A stretch of 64,000 bases of DNA, taken from NCBI RefSeq assembly GCF_003260125.1, contig NZ_QHKO01000004.1:62001-126000 (forward strand), written 5' to 3'. The stretch comes from Lujinxingia litoralis (GTDB lineage: Bacteria > Myxococcota_A > Bradymonadia > Bradymonadales > Bradymonadaceae). Below are positions 17,152 through 26,244 of the stretch, one piece after another; the stretch's first letter is position 1, and each line of letters begins with the position of its first letter. Both the position numbers and the translations under genes were made by a program. A model generated the notes under the pieces. That model ran no database searches. It worked only from the letters and a program-made list of their open reading frames with translations, and was not told where the DNA came from.

Positions 17152-18641
17152 CGGGCCCCCACCGTGGCGCTCTCTTCGAGCGACTCCCAGTCAAACTCCA
17201 CCATGGAGCTGCCGCCGAGTTCGCGCGCGAGCTTACGATCGAACTCCAGCATCTCGGCATCGGCCATGCTCAGGGTCTCCTCATCCGAGGAGAAGATGGT
17301 CTGCCCGAAGACCAGCTCCTGCTCGGCGCTTCGCCGGGCCCGCTCGGCGGCGGCCAGCTGTTCGGCCACGCGGGGGAAGAGGTAGAGGGTACGCCCGTCG
17401 TCCTCCACGCGAATGTCGCCCTCAAAGTCGGCAAAGACCCGGTCGCCCCGGGGGTGGGTCTCAAAGATCTGGGCGTCGACCGGCCGGGCGACCCCGTCTT
17501 GGGAGCTGGCCAGGTAGACGGCTTCGATGAGTTCGCGACGCTCGTTCTCTTTCTGCGCGCGCTTGAGCTTGCGGCCCCGGGAGAAGCGGCGCATCAGCGG
17601 AATCGCAAAGAAGAACAGGCTGAAGAGCGTGGGGATGACTCCCAGGGCCAGCGAAAGCCCGACGCCCAGCTGGCTGGCGCCGCTCAAAAAGAAGAGGCCC
17701 ATCAGCAGGTTGAAGCCGTTAAAGATCGAGATCCACACGTTGGTGGAGGTGGTATTTCCGGTCAGCGGCGGGACCTGGACCCGGCGCTTCCAGATCGGCC
17801 CGGGAACCGGGCCGCGCTCCTGGGCGCCGGCCTCGCTGCTCACCCGCAGGTCGTCGAAGCGGTAGACCAGCGTGCCGTCGTCGGCCACGTCGATGTCGCC
17901 GCGAAAGCGCATCGTGGCGGCGGTCAGTGCCTGATCGGCCTGCTCCAGGCTCAGACCGGTGCGCGAGGCCCAGTCCGCGGCGGTGATCCGCCCCTGGCGC
18001 GCGCGCACAAAACGCGCAAACGCCCGCTCCGCCCCCAGCTCATCGCGCTCAATCTCGGGGCCAAACACGTACTGAAAGATGCGCTTATAAAGGGGCACCT
18101 CCGGACGCTGGACCTGACGCCGGGGCCGACGCCGCCGGCGCCCCCCGCCGAAGTCGCCGCTGAACCAGCTCACCCAGAAGACCGTCTCCAGAATGCGGGC
18201 GATCAGGTAGATGGGCAGCATGAAGACATCGCCCATATCGTCGTTATCCTGCGACGAAGCCGCGGCGATCCCGGCGATCGCAAAGGCGATGAGCAGCAAA
18301 ATGAAGGTCGCCGTGTAGCCGACCAGCACCACCATGATCGAGACTTTAAAGATCCACGTGAATACCGCCCAGGCGCGCTTCTTAAACTCATACCAGCGCC
18401 GTCCCTTCTGATACCCACGGGCCTTTAACGCCGGATCAAAGCGGTAGAGAAGGTTGCCATCGTCATCGACATCCAGATGACTCTGGTAGATCTCGAGCAT
18501 ATGGCGCATCGCCAGCTCGGTCTCTTCGTAGGGCAGACCGGTGTCGGTGGCGATATCACCGACGGTGGCCTGGCCACCGCGCTTCTTGAGCGCGCCTAAG
18601 ATGCGGTCTTCGTTTTGGAACGCGCGGGTTGCTTGCGCCAT
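17148..18641 (-). CDS. Multi-pass membrane protein with three winged-helix-like repeats
   Basis: 497 residues. I see three copies of one module, a helical winged-helix-like segment followed by a beta-hairpin signature: HLDVDDDGNLLYRFDP near residue 56, GDIDVADDGTLVYRFDD near 250 and GDIRVEDDGRTLYLFP near 418. The first two also keep a helix-turn-helix-like stretch (VGDIATDTGLPYEETELA, AADWASRTGLSLEQADQA). Hydrophobic helices sit between modules (about residues 95-130, 155-165 and 300-350), with basic or acidic loops. Modules should face the cytosol. Similar modules are known in uncharacterised bacterial membrane proteins; I cannot assign a function. It overlaps pssA by 4 bp, which hints at membrane-lipid context. 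Confidence 0.78.
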   Translation of the reverse strand: MAQATRAFQNEDRILGALKKRGGQATVGDIATDTGLPYEETELAMRHMLEIYQSHLDVDDDGNLLYRFDPALKARGYQKGRRWYEFKKRAWAVFTWIFKVSIMVVLVGYTATFILLLIAFAIAGIAAASSQDNDDMGDVFMLPIYLIARILETVFWVSWFSGDFGGGRRRRRPRRQVQRPEVPLYKRIFQYVFGPEIERDELGAERAFARFVRARQGRITAADWASRTGLSLEQADQALTAATMRFRGDIDVADDGTLVYRFDDLRVSSEAGAQERGPVPGPIWKRRVQVPPLTGNTTSTNVWISIFNGFNLLMGLFFLSGASQLGVGLSLALGVIPTLFSLFFFAIPLMRRFSRGRKLKRAQKENERRELIEAVYLASSQDGVARPVDAQIFETHPRGDRVFADFEGDIRVEDDGRTLYLFPRVAEQLAAAERARRSAEQELVFGQTIFSSDEETLSMADAEMLEFDRKLARELGGSSMVEFDWESLEESATVGAR

Positions 18642-18895
18642 GCGTCTACGCCTTTACTGTCAGTGGCCGCCGGGCGCGGCCTTGGGGAAACCGACCGCCC
18701 CGGCAGGCGGCGAGGAGGGGCCGGCACATCAAACATATCGGGGAGCTCGAACCTTCCACCGGGAGCGCGTCCCGGGTGGGGTAAACGAACCACTCGACGC
18801 CTGCTTCAGATCTAATCGCGGCGACACCGGGCTCAAACCTCCGGGGCGGGCGCGCCACCGACCTCAGGCGCCCACCAGAACCCCGAACATCGCCA

Positions 18896-19906
18896 TTAAC
18901 TCGCCAGCGCGGCCCTTCCTCGACGCACCATCTCGGCGGCCAGGCGCGTGGCGTAGAGCATGGAGCCGGCGTCGGCGATGCCCCGGCCGGCGATGTCGTA
19001 GGCCGTGCCATGATCCACCGAGGTGCGCACGATCGGCAGCCCCAGGGTGATGTTGGCCGACTCCCCGAAGTGCAGCAGCTTCAGGGGGATGAGCCCCTGG
19101 TCGTGGTACATGCAGATCACCGCGTCGTAGGGCGTCTGGCCGCGGCCAAACTTTGCAAAAAGAGTGTCGGCCGGCCAGGGTCCGCTGATCCTGGCGAGCG
19201 CGCCGTAGCGCTGGTCCAGCTCGGCCACCGTGGAATCGAGCCACTCCAGCTCCTCGCGCCCCATATGACCGCGCTCCCCGGCGTGGGGATTGACCCCGCA
19301 GACCGCCAGGCGCGGGCGCTCCAGCCCGAACTGGCGGCGCAGCCCGTTAAGCGTGATCTCCACCACCCGCTCCACCGCCGCCGGACTCAGCCGCGGGCTG
19401 ACCTCCGAGAGCGCAACATGCGTGGTGACCAGCGCGACCTTGAGGCGATCGCCGCCGAGCATCATCACCACCTCATCGAGCCCGTAATGCTGCTGGAGCA
19501 CCTCGGTGTGGCCCACCACCGGCATCTGGGCCAGCTCAAAGAGAGCCTTGTTCCAGGGGGCGGTCACGATGGCGTCGGCGAGTCCGGCATCGACCGCCGC
19601 CATCGCCTGCTGCAGCGCGGCCCATTGCGCACGCGCGCAGCGCGCGTCGAGCACCCCGACCGGGCGATCCGAGAAGTCGAGCTCCGGGACCACCTCCACC
19701 ACCTCCAGCCGGCCGCGATACCCCAGCGCGGCGGCCTCTTGATGCATCACCGCGGCGCTGCCGTAGACCTGGAGTTCCAGATCCCGTGCTCCGGCACGCT
19801 CCAGCTCGGCCAGCGTCTTGATGATCACCTCCGGGCCAATGCCCGCGGCGTCCCCCATGGTCAGTGCCAGCCTCACCGGCGACAACTCAGTAGCGGACAT
19901 CGACAA
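18896..19906 (-). CDS. pdxA: 4-hydroxythreonine-4-phosphate dehydrogenase
   Basis: Pyridoxal 5'-phosphate biosynthesis (DXP-dependent route): oxidises 4-phosphohydroxy-threonine; cytosolic NAD-dependent zinc enzyme. 336 residues, as usual. Motifs: LTMGDAAGIGPEVI at the N-terminus, VTAPWNKALFE and VGHTEVL, NPHAGERGHMG, MYHDQGLIPLKLL with the metal His, and TSVDHGTAYDIAGRG near the end. The first 20 bases overlap the 3' end of surA on the same strand, so translation is coupled; surA-pdxA adjacency is conserved in many proteobacteria including E. coli. Confidence 0.97.
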   Translation of the reverse strand: MSMSATELSPVRLALTMGDAAGIGPEVIIKTLAELERAGARDLELQVYGSAAVMHQEAAALGYRGRLEVVEVVPELDFSDRPVGVLDARCARAQWAALQQAMAAVDAGLADAIVTAPWNKALFELAQMPVVGHTEVLQQHYGLDEVVMMLGGDRLKVALVTTHVALSEVSPRLSPAAVERVVEITLNGLRRQFGLERPRLAVCGVNPHAGERGHMGREELEWLDSTVAELDQRYGALARISGPWPADTLFAKFGRGQTPYDAVICMYHDQGLIPLKLLHFGESANITLGLPIVRTSVDHGTAYDIAGRGIADAGSMLYATRLAAEMVRRGRAALAS

Positions 19907-20879
19907 AGGCCTTGGCGCGCAGGGTCTGGAGGTAGGTCTCGACCACCCGATTCATGGCCTGCTCCTGAAGCTCAGCCCGGATCTGGGCGCGACGCTGCTG
20001 GGCCGAGTCGGCGACCCGCTCCTCGCTCTCGAGCACCTCGATCACGTGATACCCAAAGGGGGTGCGCACCGGCTGCGAGAGTTCCCCGGGCTCCAGCTCA
20101 AAGGCCGCCTGCTCAAAGCTCGACTCCAGCTGCCCGCGACGAAACTCCCCGAGCAGCCCGCCCTTATCGGCGCCCGGCCCCTGGCTGTGCTCGGAGGCAA
20201 CCTCTTCAAAGCTCGTGCCGGACTCGACCATCCCCCGCAACTCCAGCGCCCGCTCCCGGGCCGCTTCCTCGACACTGGCCTCCCTGCCTTCGACCGGCAC
20301 CAGGATATGGCGCACCGTGATGAAACGCTCCTTGCCCGCCGAACCAAAACGGCGGCGGTACACCGAATCGATCTCGGCATCGGCCACCGTGGCCGGACGA
20401 CCGCTTAAGTTGACCATGCGCATGCGCAGCAGGTTGTCGCGCACCACCTCTTTGTAGGTCTCAAAGTCGATGCCGTACTGCGCCACCATCTGCATGAACT
20501 GCTCCTGGCTCAGCCCCTGCTGCTGGCGCAGCGCGCTCATCCACTGGTCGACCTCGGCGTCGGTGACCTGCTCACCGATCTCGGCGGCGGCCTGATTGAT
20601 CAGGAGGCGATCAACCAGGTCTTCGAGCACCTCGCCCAGGATCTCCTGACGACGCTGCGGATCGTCGAGCACCCGCGTGTTCCGCCCCTGCTGCACCAAA
20701 AAGGTGCGGGCCTCGGTCTCGAGCTCGTAGAGGGTGATGATCTCATCGTTCACCTGAGCGACCACCCGGTCGATGATGGCCGCCTGCGCCGTCGAGGCGC
20801 CCACCGGTAGCGTGAGCGCCACGGAGGCCAGCGCAACAAGCACCACCAGCGCGGCGCGTCGAAGTGTCAAAAGGTTCAT
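19887..20879 (-). CDS. surA: SurA-type periplasmic peptidyl-prolyl isomerase
   Basis: Periplasmic chaperone for outer-membrane protein folding. 330 residues: signal peptide ending STAQA, SurA N-terminal helical domain (about 35-170; DRVVAQVNDEIITLYEL, LVDRLLINQAA), then one parvulin domain (about 185-285; VRHILVPV, GGLLGEFRRGQL, TPFGYHVIEVLE). E. coli SurA has two parvulin domains, so this is the shorter form. It lies between a lipoprotein parvulin and pdxA in one minus-strand run. Confidence 0.9.
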   Translation of the reverse strand: MNLLTLRRAALVVLVALASVALTLPVGASTAQAAIIDRVVAQVNDEIITLYELETEARTFLVQQGRNTRVLDDPQRRQEILGEVLEDLVDRLLINQAAAEIGEQVTDAEVDQWMSALRQQQGLSQEQFMQMVAQYGIDFETYKEVVRDNLLRMRMVNLSGRPATVADAEIDSVYRRRFGSAGKERFITVRHILVPVEGREASVEEAARERALELRGMVESGTSFEEVASEHSQGPGADKGGLLGEFRRGQLESSFEQAAFELEPGELSQPVRTPFGYHVIEVLESEERVADSAQQRRAQIRAELQEQAMNRVVETYLQTLRAKAFVDVRY

Positions 20880-20952
20880 GGGTGGCTCTCAGCTTGCTGA
20901 AGTTCAAACATCAAAAAGGGTCAGCGCCGTCCCGAGAGGGCGGCGCGGGCGC

Positions 20953-21981
20953 TCAGTCGGTGGTGTGAGTCGTGGCCTCGGCGCCCTGATCACGCACCGG
21001 CAGGCGCGGGAGCTCCCGAAGGCTCGCCGGAATCGCCGGCGGCGGAGGCGCCACCTGGTCCAGCGCCTCCTGGTCGATCTCAATGGAGGCCTCGGCCATC
21101 AGACGGTCGATGAGCTCCTGGCGGAGCTCGCGCTTTTGCTGCTCCAGCTGGCGGGTGCGCACCTCGCGCTCAACCTCGGCTAAAAGGGGCTGACGCGCGG
21201 GCTCTTCCTCGGCCACAAAGCCCACCACCCAGCCGCGGGCCGGATCGTGATAGGGCACGCTCACCTGCCCGAGCGGCGTCTCAAAGAGCGCGTCGGTGCC
21301 GACTTCCGAAGCGTTGGCCGACACCCAGCCCCGCAGACCATTACGATCCCCGGAGCGCCGATCCAACGAGTACTGACCGGCCAGGGTCGCAAAGGCCGCC
21401 AGCGCCTGATCGGTCTCGGCGTAGGCCTCCCGGGTAAAGCTCCGCCGCAGACGCTCGCTCTCCGGACGACTCTCGGCCACCAGCTCGTAGACCAGGCGGC
21501 GCGCCGGAACTTTAAACTCCGCGGCGTGCTCCCGGTAGTACGACTCCAGCGCCTCGGGCCCCAGCGCCATAGCCCCGCTCTCTTTAAGAGCCTCGGCCAG
21601 CATCAGACGCACCATCGCCTCGCGCATCGCCTGACGGACCTGCGGGCGCTCGCCATACCCGGCGACCTCGGCCGCGTCGGCCATCACCTCAAACTGCACC
21701 ACGCTCTTTAAAAAGGCCTGGCGCTGCTCCGGCGACTGCAGCCGGGCCCGGGCGTGGGGCGCCAGCGCCTGGATGCGCCGCTCGATCTCGGCCCGGGTCA
21801 GGGGCTCCCCGTTGACCCGGGCGACCACGATCTCCTGGCCCGGCGCCTGCTTCGGCGGCGCCGCAGCCTGGGCGCCGGCCTGAGCCGAGGGCTTCTCGGG
21901 AGCACAGCTCACAGCCGGCCCCGTCATCATCATCATCATCGCCAGCACAACTCCGGCGGCGCTTTTTGTCCACGTCGTCAT
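20953..21981 (-). CDS. Lipoprotein parvulin-type peptidyl-prolyl isomerase
   Basis: About 342 residues. An unusual Met-rich signal core (five Met in a row) leads to a Cys in PAVSC, a plausible lipobox, so it should be lipid-anchored. The mature chain has a Pro/Ala-rich linker, a SurA/PrsA-like N-terminal helical domain (VVARVNGEPLTRAEIERR) and a divergent parvulin core (RLVYELVAES, RNGLRGWVSANASEVG, YHDPARGWVVGFVAEE). The normally conserved histidine-containing strands are weak, so it may act mainly as a chaperone. I prefer ATG at 21981 over GTG at 21984. Only 12 bp separate it from mfd; surA follows. Confidence 0.82.
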   Translation of the reverse strand: MTTWTKSAAGVVLAMMMMMTGPAVSCAPEKPSAQAGAQAAAPPKQAPGQEIVVARVNGEPLTRAEIERRIQALAPHARARLQSPEQRQAFLKSVVQFEVMADAAEVAGYGERPQVRQAMREAMVRLMLAEALKESGAMALGPEALESYYREHAAEFKVPARRLVYELVAESRPESERLRRSFTREAYAETDQALAAFATLAGQYSLDRRSGDRNGLRGWVSANASEVGTDALFETPLGQVSVPYHDPARGWVVGFVAEEEPARQPLLAEVEREVRTRQLEQQKRELRQELIDRLMAEASIEIDQEALDQVAPPPPAIPASLRELPRLPVRDQGAEATTHTTD

Positions 21982-21993
21982 CACGCCCCCACC

Positions 21994-24900
21994 CTACAAC
22001 GCCAGCAGCTGATTGAGAATCGCCCGGGAGGTCCGCATCAGCTGCGCCGACTCATCGACCTTGAGCTTGTAGATCAACTTCATCTCGGCGGTCAGGCGCC
22101 AGCGACCACCGCTGGCACTGACCAGCTCCAGCACCCGCGCCGGATCCAGGGGCGTGCGCTGATCCAGCTCCAGCGCAATCGCACTCATCCCCGCATCCAG
22201 ACGCTGCGAGCCGATGCGTCGCAGGTCGATCTTCACGCTGATCAGATCCCGGAGGTTGCGCACCGAGTTGGGCGGATCGCCAAAACGATCGACCAGCTCC
22301 TCAAAGATCAGCGCCAGCTCATCGCCCGAGCGCGCCAGCGAGAAGCGTTTGTAGAACATCAACCGCAGGCTCGTAGCCGGGATGTAGGTTTCCGGGATGT
22401 AGGCCTCCACCGGAATGTTGACCTCCGGCTCCAGCGCGTCCTCCAACTCCTGTCCGCGGATATCGCCAATCGCCTCTTCCAGAAGCTCGGTGTAGAGATC
22501 CAGCCCCACCGCCACCACGTGGCCCGATTGATCATCGCTCAACAGGTTGCCCGCCCCGCGGATCTCCAGGTCGTAGCTCGCCACATGAAAACCGCTGCCC
22601 AGGTCGGTGTAGGTCTGAATCACCTCCAGACGCTTTTGAGCATCATCGGGCAAGGTACGCCGGGCCGGCACCAGCAGGTAGGCATAGGCACGCTGGCTCC
22701 CGCGCCCCACCCGGCCCCGCAGCTGATAGAGCTGGGAGAGCCCGAACATATCGGCGCGGTTGACGATGATGGTGTTGGCGTTGGGGATATCCAGCCCGCT
22801 CTCCACGATGCTCGTGCACAAGAGCACGTTAATCTCCCCGCGGATGTAGGCGTACATCACCTCCTCGAGCTTGCCCTCGCCCATCTGACCGTGGCCAATC
22901 CCGATGCGGGCCTCCGGCACAATCTCGCGCAGGTGACGCGCCATCTCCTCGATGGTCTGCACCCGGTTGTGCACAAAGAAGACCTGCCCGCCCCGGCCCA
23001 GCTCCCGCATGATGGCCTCGCGCACCACCGAATCGCTGAAGCGGGCCACGTGCGTGCGTACCGAGAGACGGTTGTGTGGTGGGGTCGCAATGATCGAGAG
23101 GTCGCGAATCCCCAGCATGCTCATCTGCAGGGTGCGCGGAATCGGCGTGGCCGAGAGCGTGAGCACGTCGATATTGGCGCGTAGCTGCTTGATCTTCTCC
23201 TTATGCGCCACCCCGAAGCGCTGCTCCTCGTCGACCACCAGCAGCCCCAGGTCGGCGAACTCCACATCTTTGGACAGAATGCGGTGGGTGCCGATGAGCA
23301 CATCGATCTTTCCGGCGGCAGTGTCGGCCAGAATCTCCTTGACCTCTTTGGCCGAGCGGAACCGGTTGATCGCCGCCACCCGCGCCCCGAACGCCTTGAC
23401 GCGCTTCTCAAATGAGATCGCATGCTGCTCGCTCAGCAGGGTCGTGGGCACCAGCACCGCCACCTGCTTGCCATCCATCACCGCCTTCATCGCCGCGCGG
23501 ATCCCGACCTCGGTCTTGCCAAAACCCACATCACCGCAGATCAGGCGATCCATCGGCCGCGCCTTACCCATGTCGCGCAGCACCTCATGAATCGCGCGCG
23601 CCTGATCGGGGGTCTCATCAAAGGGGAAGGCTTGCTCAAATTCCTCGTAGAACGCATCCGGCGGGCTGAAGGCAATCCCCTTGGTCAGCTCGCGCTTGGC
23701 GTAGAGCGCCAGCAGATCGCCGGCCAGCTCCCGGATGTTCTCTTTGACCTTCTCCTTGGTGCGATCCCAGCGCGTGCCCCCGAGCTTATCGAGCGCGATG
23801 TTATCGCCCCCGCCGATGTACTTCTGCACGCGCCCGAGCCGATACACCGGCAGGTAGAGCTTATCGCCCCCGGCATACTCGATATGCAGAAAGTCGTTGG
23901 CGATCCCCTCCACATCCAGGTGCGCGATCCCCCGGTAGCGCCCGATGCCAAAATCCACGTGCACCACCAGATCCCCATCGTTGAGATCTTTAAAGTGGCT
24001 GATCGCGGCATGCTCGGTGATCGACTTGCGCTCATGGGTGACCACCCGCTGGCCAAAGAGCTCCACGCCCGAGATCAGCGCCACCCCCAGCAGCTCGGAA
24101 CGAAAGCCCGCGCTGAGCTCCCCGGCATACACCTCCAGCACATCGGCCGGCGGCGGCACCGGTTCGCTGATATCGAGCGGCGCCGGCAAGACCATCGCGT
24201 CATGACCGTAACTTCCCAGCAACTCCACCAGGCGCTCAGATTGCGCCCGGGTGCGGCACGCAAAACAGATCCGCCCGTAGCGCTCCTTCCACTCCGGGAG
24301 CTTCTCACCCAGCGCCTTAACCGTCTGCTCGACCCCCTGAAAATGCTTGCGCAACGCGATCACATCGTTGTTCTCGCGCACGCGAAACTCAACCCGCTCC
24401 TCGGGCACCGCCCAGCCCCGCTCGGCGGCGTCCTCGATCATCGCCACGCGCCGCCATTCCACCGCCAGGCGCTCCCCGAGCCAGTCCCCCATCGCCGGCA
24501 CGCCCCGGTAGTACTCCCCCACCTCAAAGACGTACTCTTCGTCGGCGCGGGAGGCCTCAAACTCCCGCCGCCGCTTCTCCCAGATCCCGCGGGCCCGGGC
24601 CATCAGCGCCCCCGGCTCCAGCACCACCACCACCGCATCGGCGGGCACGTAGTCCAGCAGATCGCCCATCTCCTGATAGAGCGCCGGGACCAGCGCCTCG
24701 ATCCCCACCACGTGCAGCCCGGCCTGCAGATCGGCGATCAGATCGCGCAGATCGCTGGAGGGCCGGCCCATCTCGGCGCTGAGCGCGCGCAGCCGCCCGA
24801 TGGCCCGGCCCACGTTCTCCTTGTCCAGGATCGCCTCGCGCACCGCAAAGATGTCGCAGTGGCTGCGCTCCTCAATGCTGCGCTGGGTCTCCCGGTGAAA

Positions 24901-25611
24901 CTGCCGGATCTCGGCCACCTCATCGCCCCAGCGCTCCACGCGCACCGGGTGCTCCTCATGCGGCGAATAGATGTCGACGATATCACCGCGCACCGCGAAG
25001 GTCCCCGGATCCTCGACCACCGGCACCTCCGAGTAGCCCAGGTGCCCCATCACCTCGCGCAGACGCTCATTATCCAGCGTCGACTCCACCTCCAGGCGGT
25101 GAGAGTGGTGCGCAAAGACCTGGGGGCTCAACGTGCGCCGGATCGCCGCCCCCACCGAACTCACCACATAACGCGGCGGCCGCTCCCCACTGAGCGTATG
25201 CAGCGCGGCCAGCCGGCCCATGGTCACGCGCCGATCGGCGGTGGCCTGGTAAAAGGGCCCCACATCATACGAGGGGTAGTGAACCACCACCTCCTGAAGC
25301 GTCTCGTCCACCGGGGCCAGCCCCTCAACCTCCCCCAGGTCCTCCACCTCACCGCAGAAGAGACGCAAATCGTCGGCCAGGCGCTCCGCGGCTCGCTCCT
25401 CGGCGGTAAGCACCACCACCGGCCGCCCGAGCCGCCCGGAGAGATCGGCCAGCACCGCGGCCATCAGACCTCCCCCGCCCGCCTGCACCTCCACGGCTTG
25501 ACCGTCACCAATCCGCTCGGCCAGAACCTCCACCGGGTAGCGCTCCTCGCGCTCCGGAGTGACCTGCTCTCGGGGGGCTTCCTCTAGATTCTGGGCTAAC
25601 TCTTCTGCCAC
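21994..25611 (-). CDS. mfd: Transcription-repair coupling factor
   Basis: Mfd removes stalled RNA polymerase from lesions and recruits UvrA. 1205 residues, typical. UvrB-like N-terminal part (1-350), RNA polymerase-interacting domain near residue 540 (NDGDLVVHVDFGIGRYRG), RecG-like helicase with P-loop ICGDVGFGKTEV near 688 and VVDEEQRFGVAHKEK near 790, and a C-terminal TRCF domain (after about 1040). The start is GTG at 25611 with GAGG six bases before it. It heads the run mfd, lipoprotein parvulin, surA, pdxA; the intergenic distances allow one transcript. Confidence 0.97.
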   Translation of the reverse strand: MAEELAQNLEEAPREQVTPEREERYPVEVLAERIGDGQAVEVQAGGGGLMAAVLADLSGRLGRPVVVLTAEERAAERLADDLRLFCGEVEDLGEVEGLAPVDETLQEVVVHYPSYDVGPFYQATADRRVTMGRLAALHTLSGERPPRYVVSSVGAAIRRTLSPQVFAHHSHRLEVESTLDNERLREVMGHLGYSEVPVVEDPGTFAVRGDIVDIYSPHEEHPVRVERWGDEVAEIRQFHRETQRSIEERSHCDIFAVREAILDKENVGRAIGRLRALSAEMGRPSSDLRDLIADLQAGLHVVGIEALVPALYQEMGDLLDYVPADAVVVVLEPGALMARARGIWEKRRREFEASRADEEYVFEVGEYYRGVPAMGDWLGERLAVEWRRVAMIEDAAERGWAVPEERVEFRVRENNDVIALRKHFQGVEQTVKALGEKLPEWKERYGRICFACRTRAQSERLVELLGSYGHDAMVLPAPLDISEPVPPPADVLEVYAGELSAGFRSELLGVALISGVELFGQRVVTHERKSITEHAAISHFKDLNDGDLVVHVDFGIGRYRGIAHLDVEGIANDFLHIEYAGGDKLYLPVYRLGRVQKYIGGGDNIALDKLGGTRWDRTKEKVKENIRELAGDLLALYAKRELTKGIAFSPPDAFYEEFEQAFPFDETPDQARAIHEVLRDMGKARPMDRLICGDVGFGKTEVGIRAAMKAVMDGKQVAVLVPTTLLSEQHAISFEKRVKAFGARVAAINRFRSAKEVKEILADTAAGKIDVLIGTHRILSKDVEFADLGLLVVDEEQRFGVAHKEKIKQLRANIDVLTLSATPIPRTLQMSMLGIRDLSIIATPPHNRLSVRTHVARFSDSVVREAIMRELGRGGQVFFVHNRVQTIEEMARHLREIVPEARIGIGHGQMGEGKLEEVMYAYIRGEINVLLCTSIVESGLDIPNANTIIVNRADMFGLSQLYQLRGRVGRGSQRAYAYLLVPARRTLPDDAQKRLEVIQTYTDLGSGFHVASYDLEIRGAGNLLSDDQSGHVVAVGLDLYTELLEEAIGDIRGQELEDALEPEVNIPVEAYIPETYIPATSLRLMFYKRFSLARSGDELALIFEELVDRFGDPPNSVRNLRDLISVKIDLRRIGSQRLDAGMSAIALELDQRTPLDPARVLELVSASGGRWRLTAEMKLIYKLKVDESAQLMRTSRAILNQLLAL

Positions 25612-25926
25612 GATCTTCCTCGCTTACCTTGACCTGGAGCGCTCAGATACCGGCGCCGCGCTGTGCGCCCGGCGGGTGTAGTCCGTGCTCCTCGTTGCTG
25701 TCAAACACGCCCATCCTCCCCCGGATTTCCTCGCCGGAGATTTGCCGGTGGCCCGCTCCTTGCACATTCCCCCGGTGAAAGAACGCGCCCCCGTGGCTTG
25801 ACCACGGCGGTTCACAATCGTAACGTTCGTCGCGTCCCCGAAACCCCGAAGGCAAGCCCCCTCGGCCTCATGCAACGGGCGAACCACCGGGCTCGATGAC
25901 CTGATCGGATCACTGATGAGGATCCC
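25612..25926. other. Intergenic region between mfd and the first Flp pilin
   Basis: 315 bp between divergent genes. It holds a near-consensus sigma-54 promoter (25749-25764), a short palindrome TGATC-G-GATCA (25902-25912) and the ribosome-binding site GAGGATCCC before the pilin ATG. Short open frames on the minus strand look like shadows without ribosome-binding sites. No RNA gene recognised. Confidence 0.6.
25749..25764 (+). promoter_or_regulatory. Predicted sigma-54 promoter of the first Flp pilin
   Basis: TGGCCC-N5-TTGCA matches the -24/-12 consensus TGGCAC-N5-TTGCW with one mismatch; the invariant GG and GC are both present at correct spacing. Transcription would start near 25776, leaving a leader of about 150 nt before the ATG at 25927. 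Pilin genes in related bacteria are often RpoN-dependent. Confidence 0.6.
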
Positions 25927-26133
25927 ATGAACGCACTGACCTCACTGAAACTCGCGCTGGTCCACTCGCTTGACGGCCTGCACCGCGATGAACGCGGCGT
26001 GGCCTACACCGAGTATCTGATCATTTTCTCGCTGATCTCGATCGGCGCGACCATCGCTCTGATCTCCACCGCGGTCTACGTCAAGGCCTACCGCGACTTC
26101 CTGGTCTGGTGGCTCGCTCACCCCGCGGTCTAG
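25927..26133 (+). CDS. Flp-type pilin (first copy)
   Basis: 68 residues. A polar, basic leader ends in DERG, followed by VAYTEYLIIFSL, which fits the Flp/Tad prepilin cleavage site (G, then Glu at +5 and Tyr at +6), and a hydrophobic helix that anchors and polymerises the subunit. Secreted to the surface by a Tad system after cleavage by the prepilin peptidase, here encoded 600 bp downstream. The C-terminus is aromatic (YRDFLVWWLAHPAV), unlike the usual Flp tail and unlike the neighbouring copy. This may be a minor pilin. The start follows GAGG at proper spacing. Confidence 0.82.
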   Translation: MNALTSLKLALVHSLDGLHRDERGVAYTEYLIIFSLISIGATIALISTAVYVKAYRDFLVWWLAHPAV

Positions 26134-26146
26134 TGACTTGGGGACT

Positions 26147-26175
26147 CGATCCCGAGGATCGTGCCAAAGTGGCAC
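26147..26175 (+). promoter_or_regulatory. Two adjacent short hairpins between the pilin genes
   Basis: CGATCC-CGA-GGATCG (26147-26161) and GTGCCA-AAG-TGGCAC (26161-26175) abut. The second is followed by ACTTTTCC and could weakly terminate the first pilin transcript. It is also a symmetric site 54 bp upstream of the sigma-54 promoter, and its right arm with flank TGGCACACT is repeated exactly in that promoter's -24 element. Either terminator or regulator binding site. Confidence 0.4.
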
Positions 26176-26228
26176 ACTTTTCCTCGAAGATCGGCCCAAA
26201 ACACCACGCAGCATTTTTTTTCATAGTC

Positions 26229-26244
26229 TGGCACACTCGTTGCT
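26229..26244 (+). promoter_or_regulatory. Predicted sigma-54 promoter of the second Flp pilin
   Basis: TGGCAC-ACTCG-TTGCT is a perfect match to the RpoN consensus TGGCAC-N5-TTGCW. The predicted start is near 26255, about 87 nt upstream of the ATG at 26342. It would need an enhancer-binding activator such as a PilR-type protein, not encoded in this window. Confidence 0.82.

Noticed and set aside
23422..25587. 721-codon plus-strand open frame opposite mfd
   Set aside because: Shadow of Mfd with no motif or ribosome-binding site.
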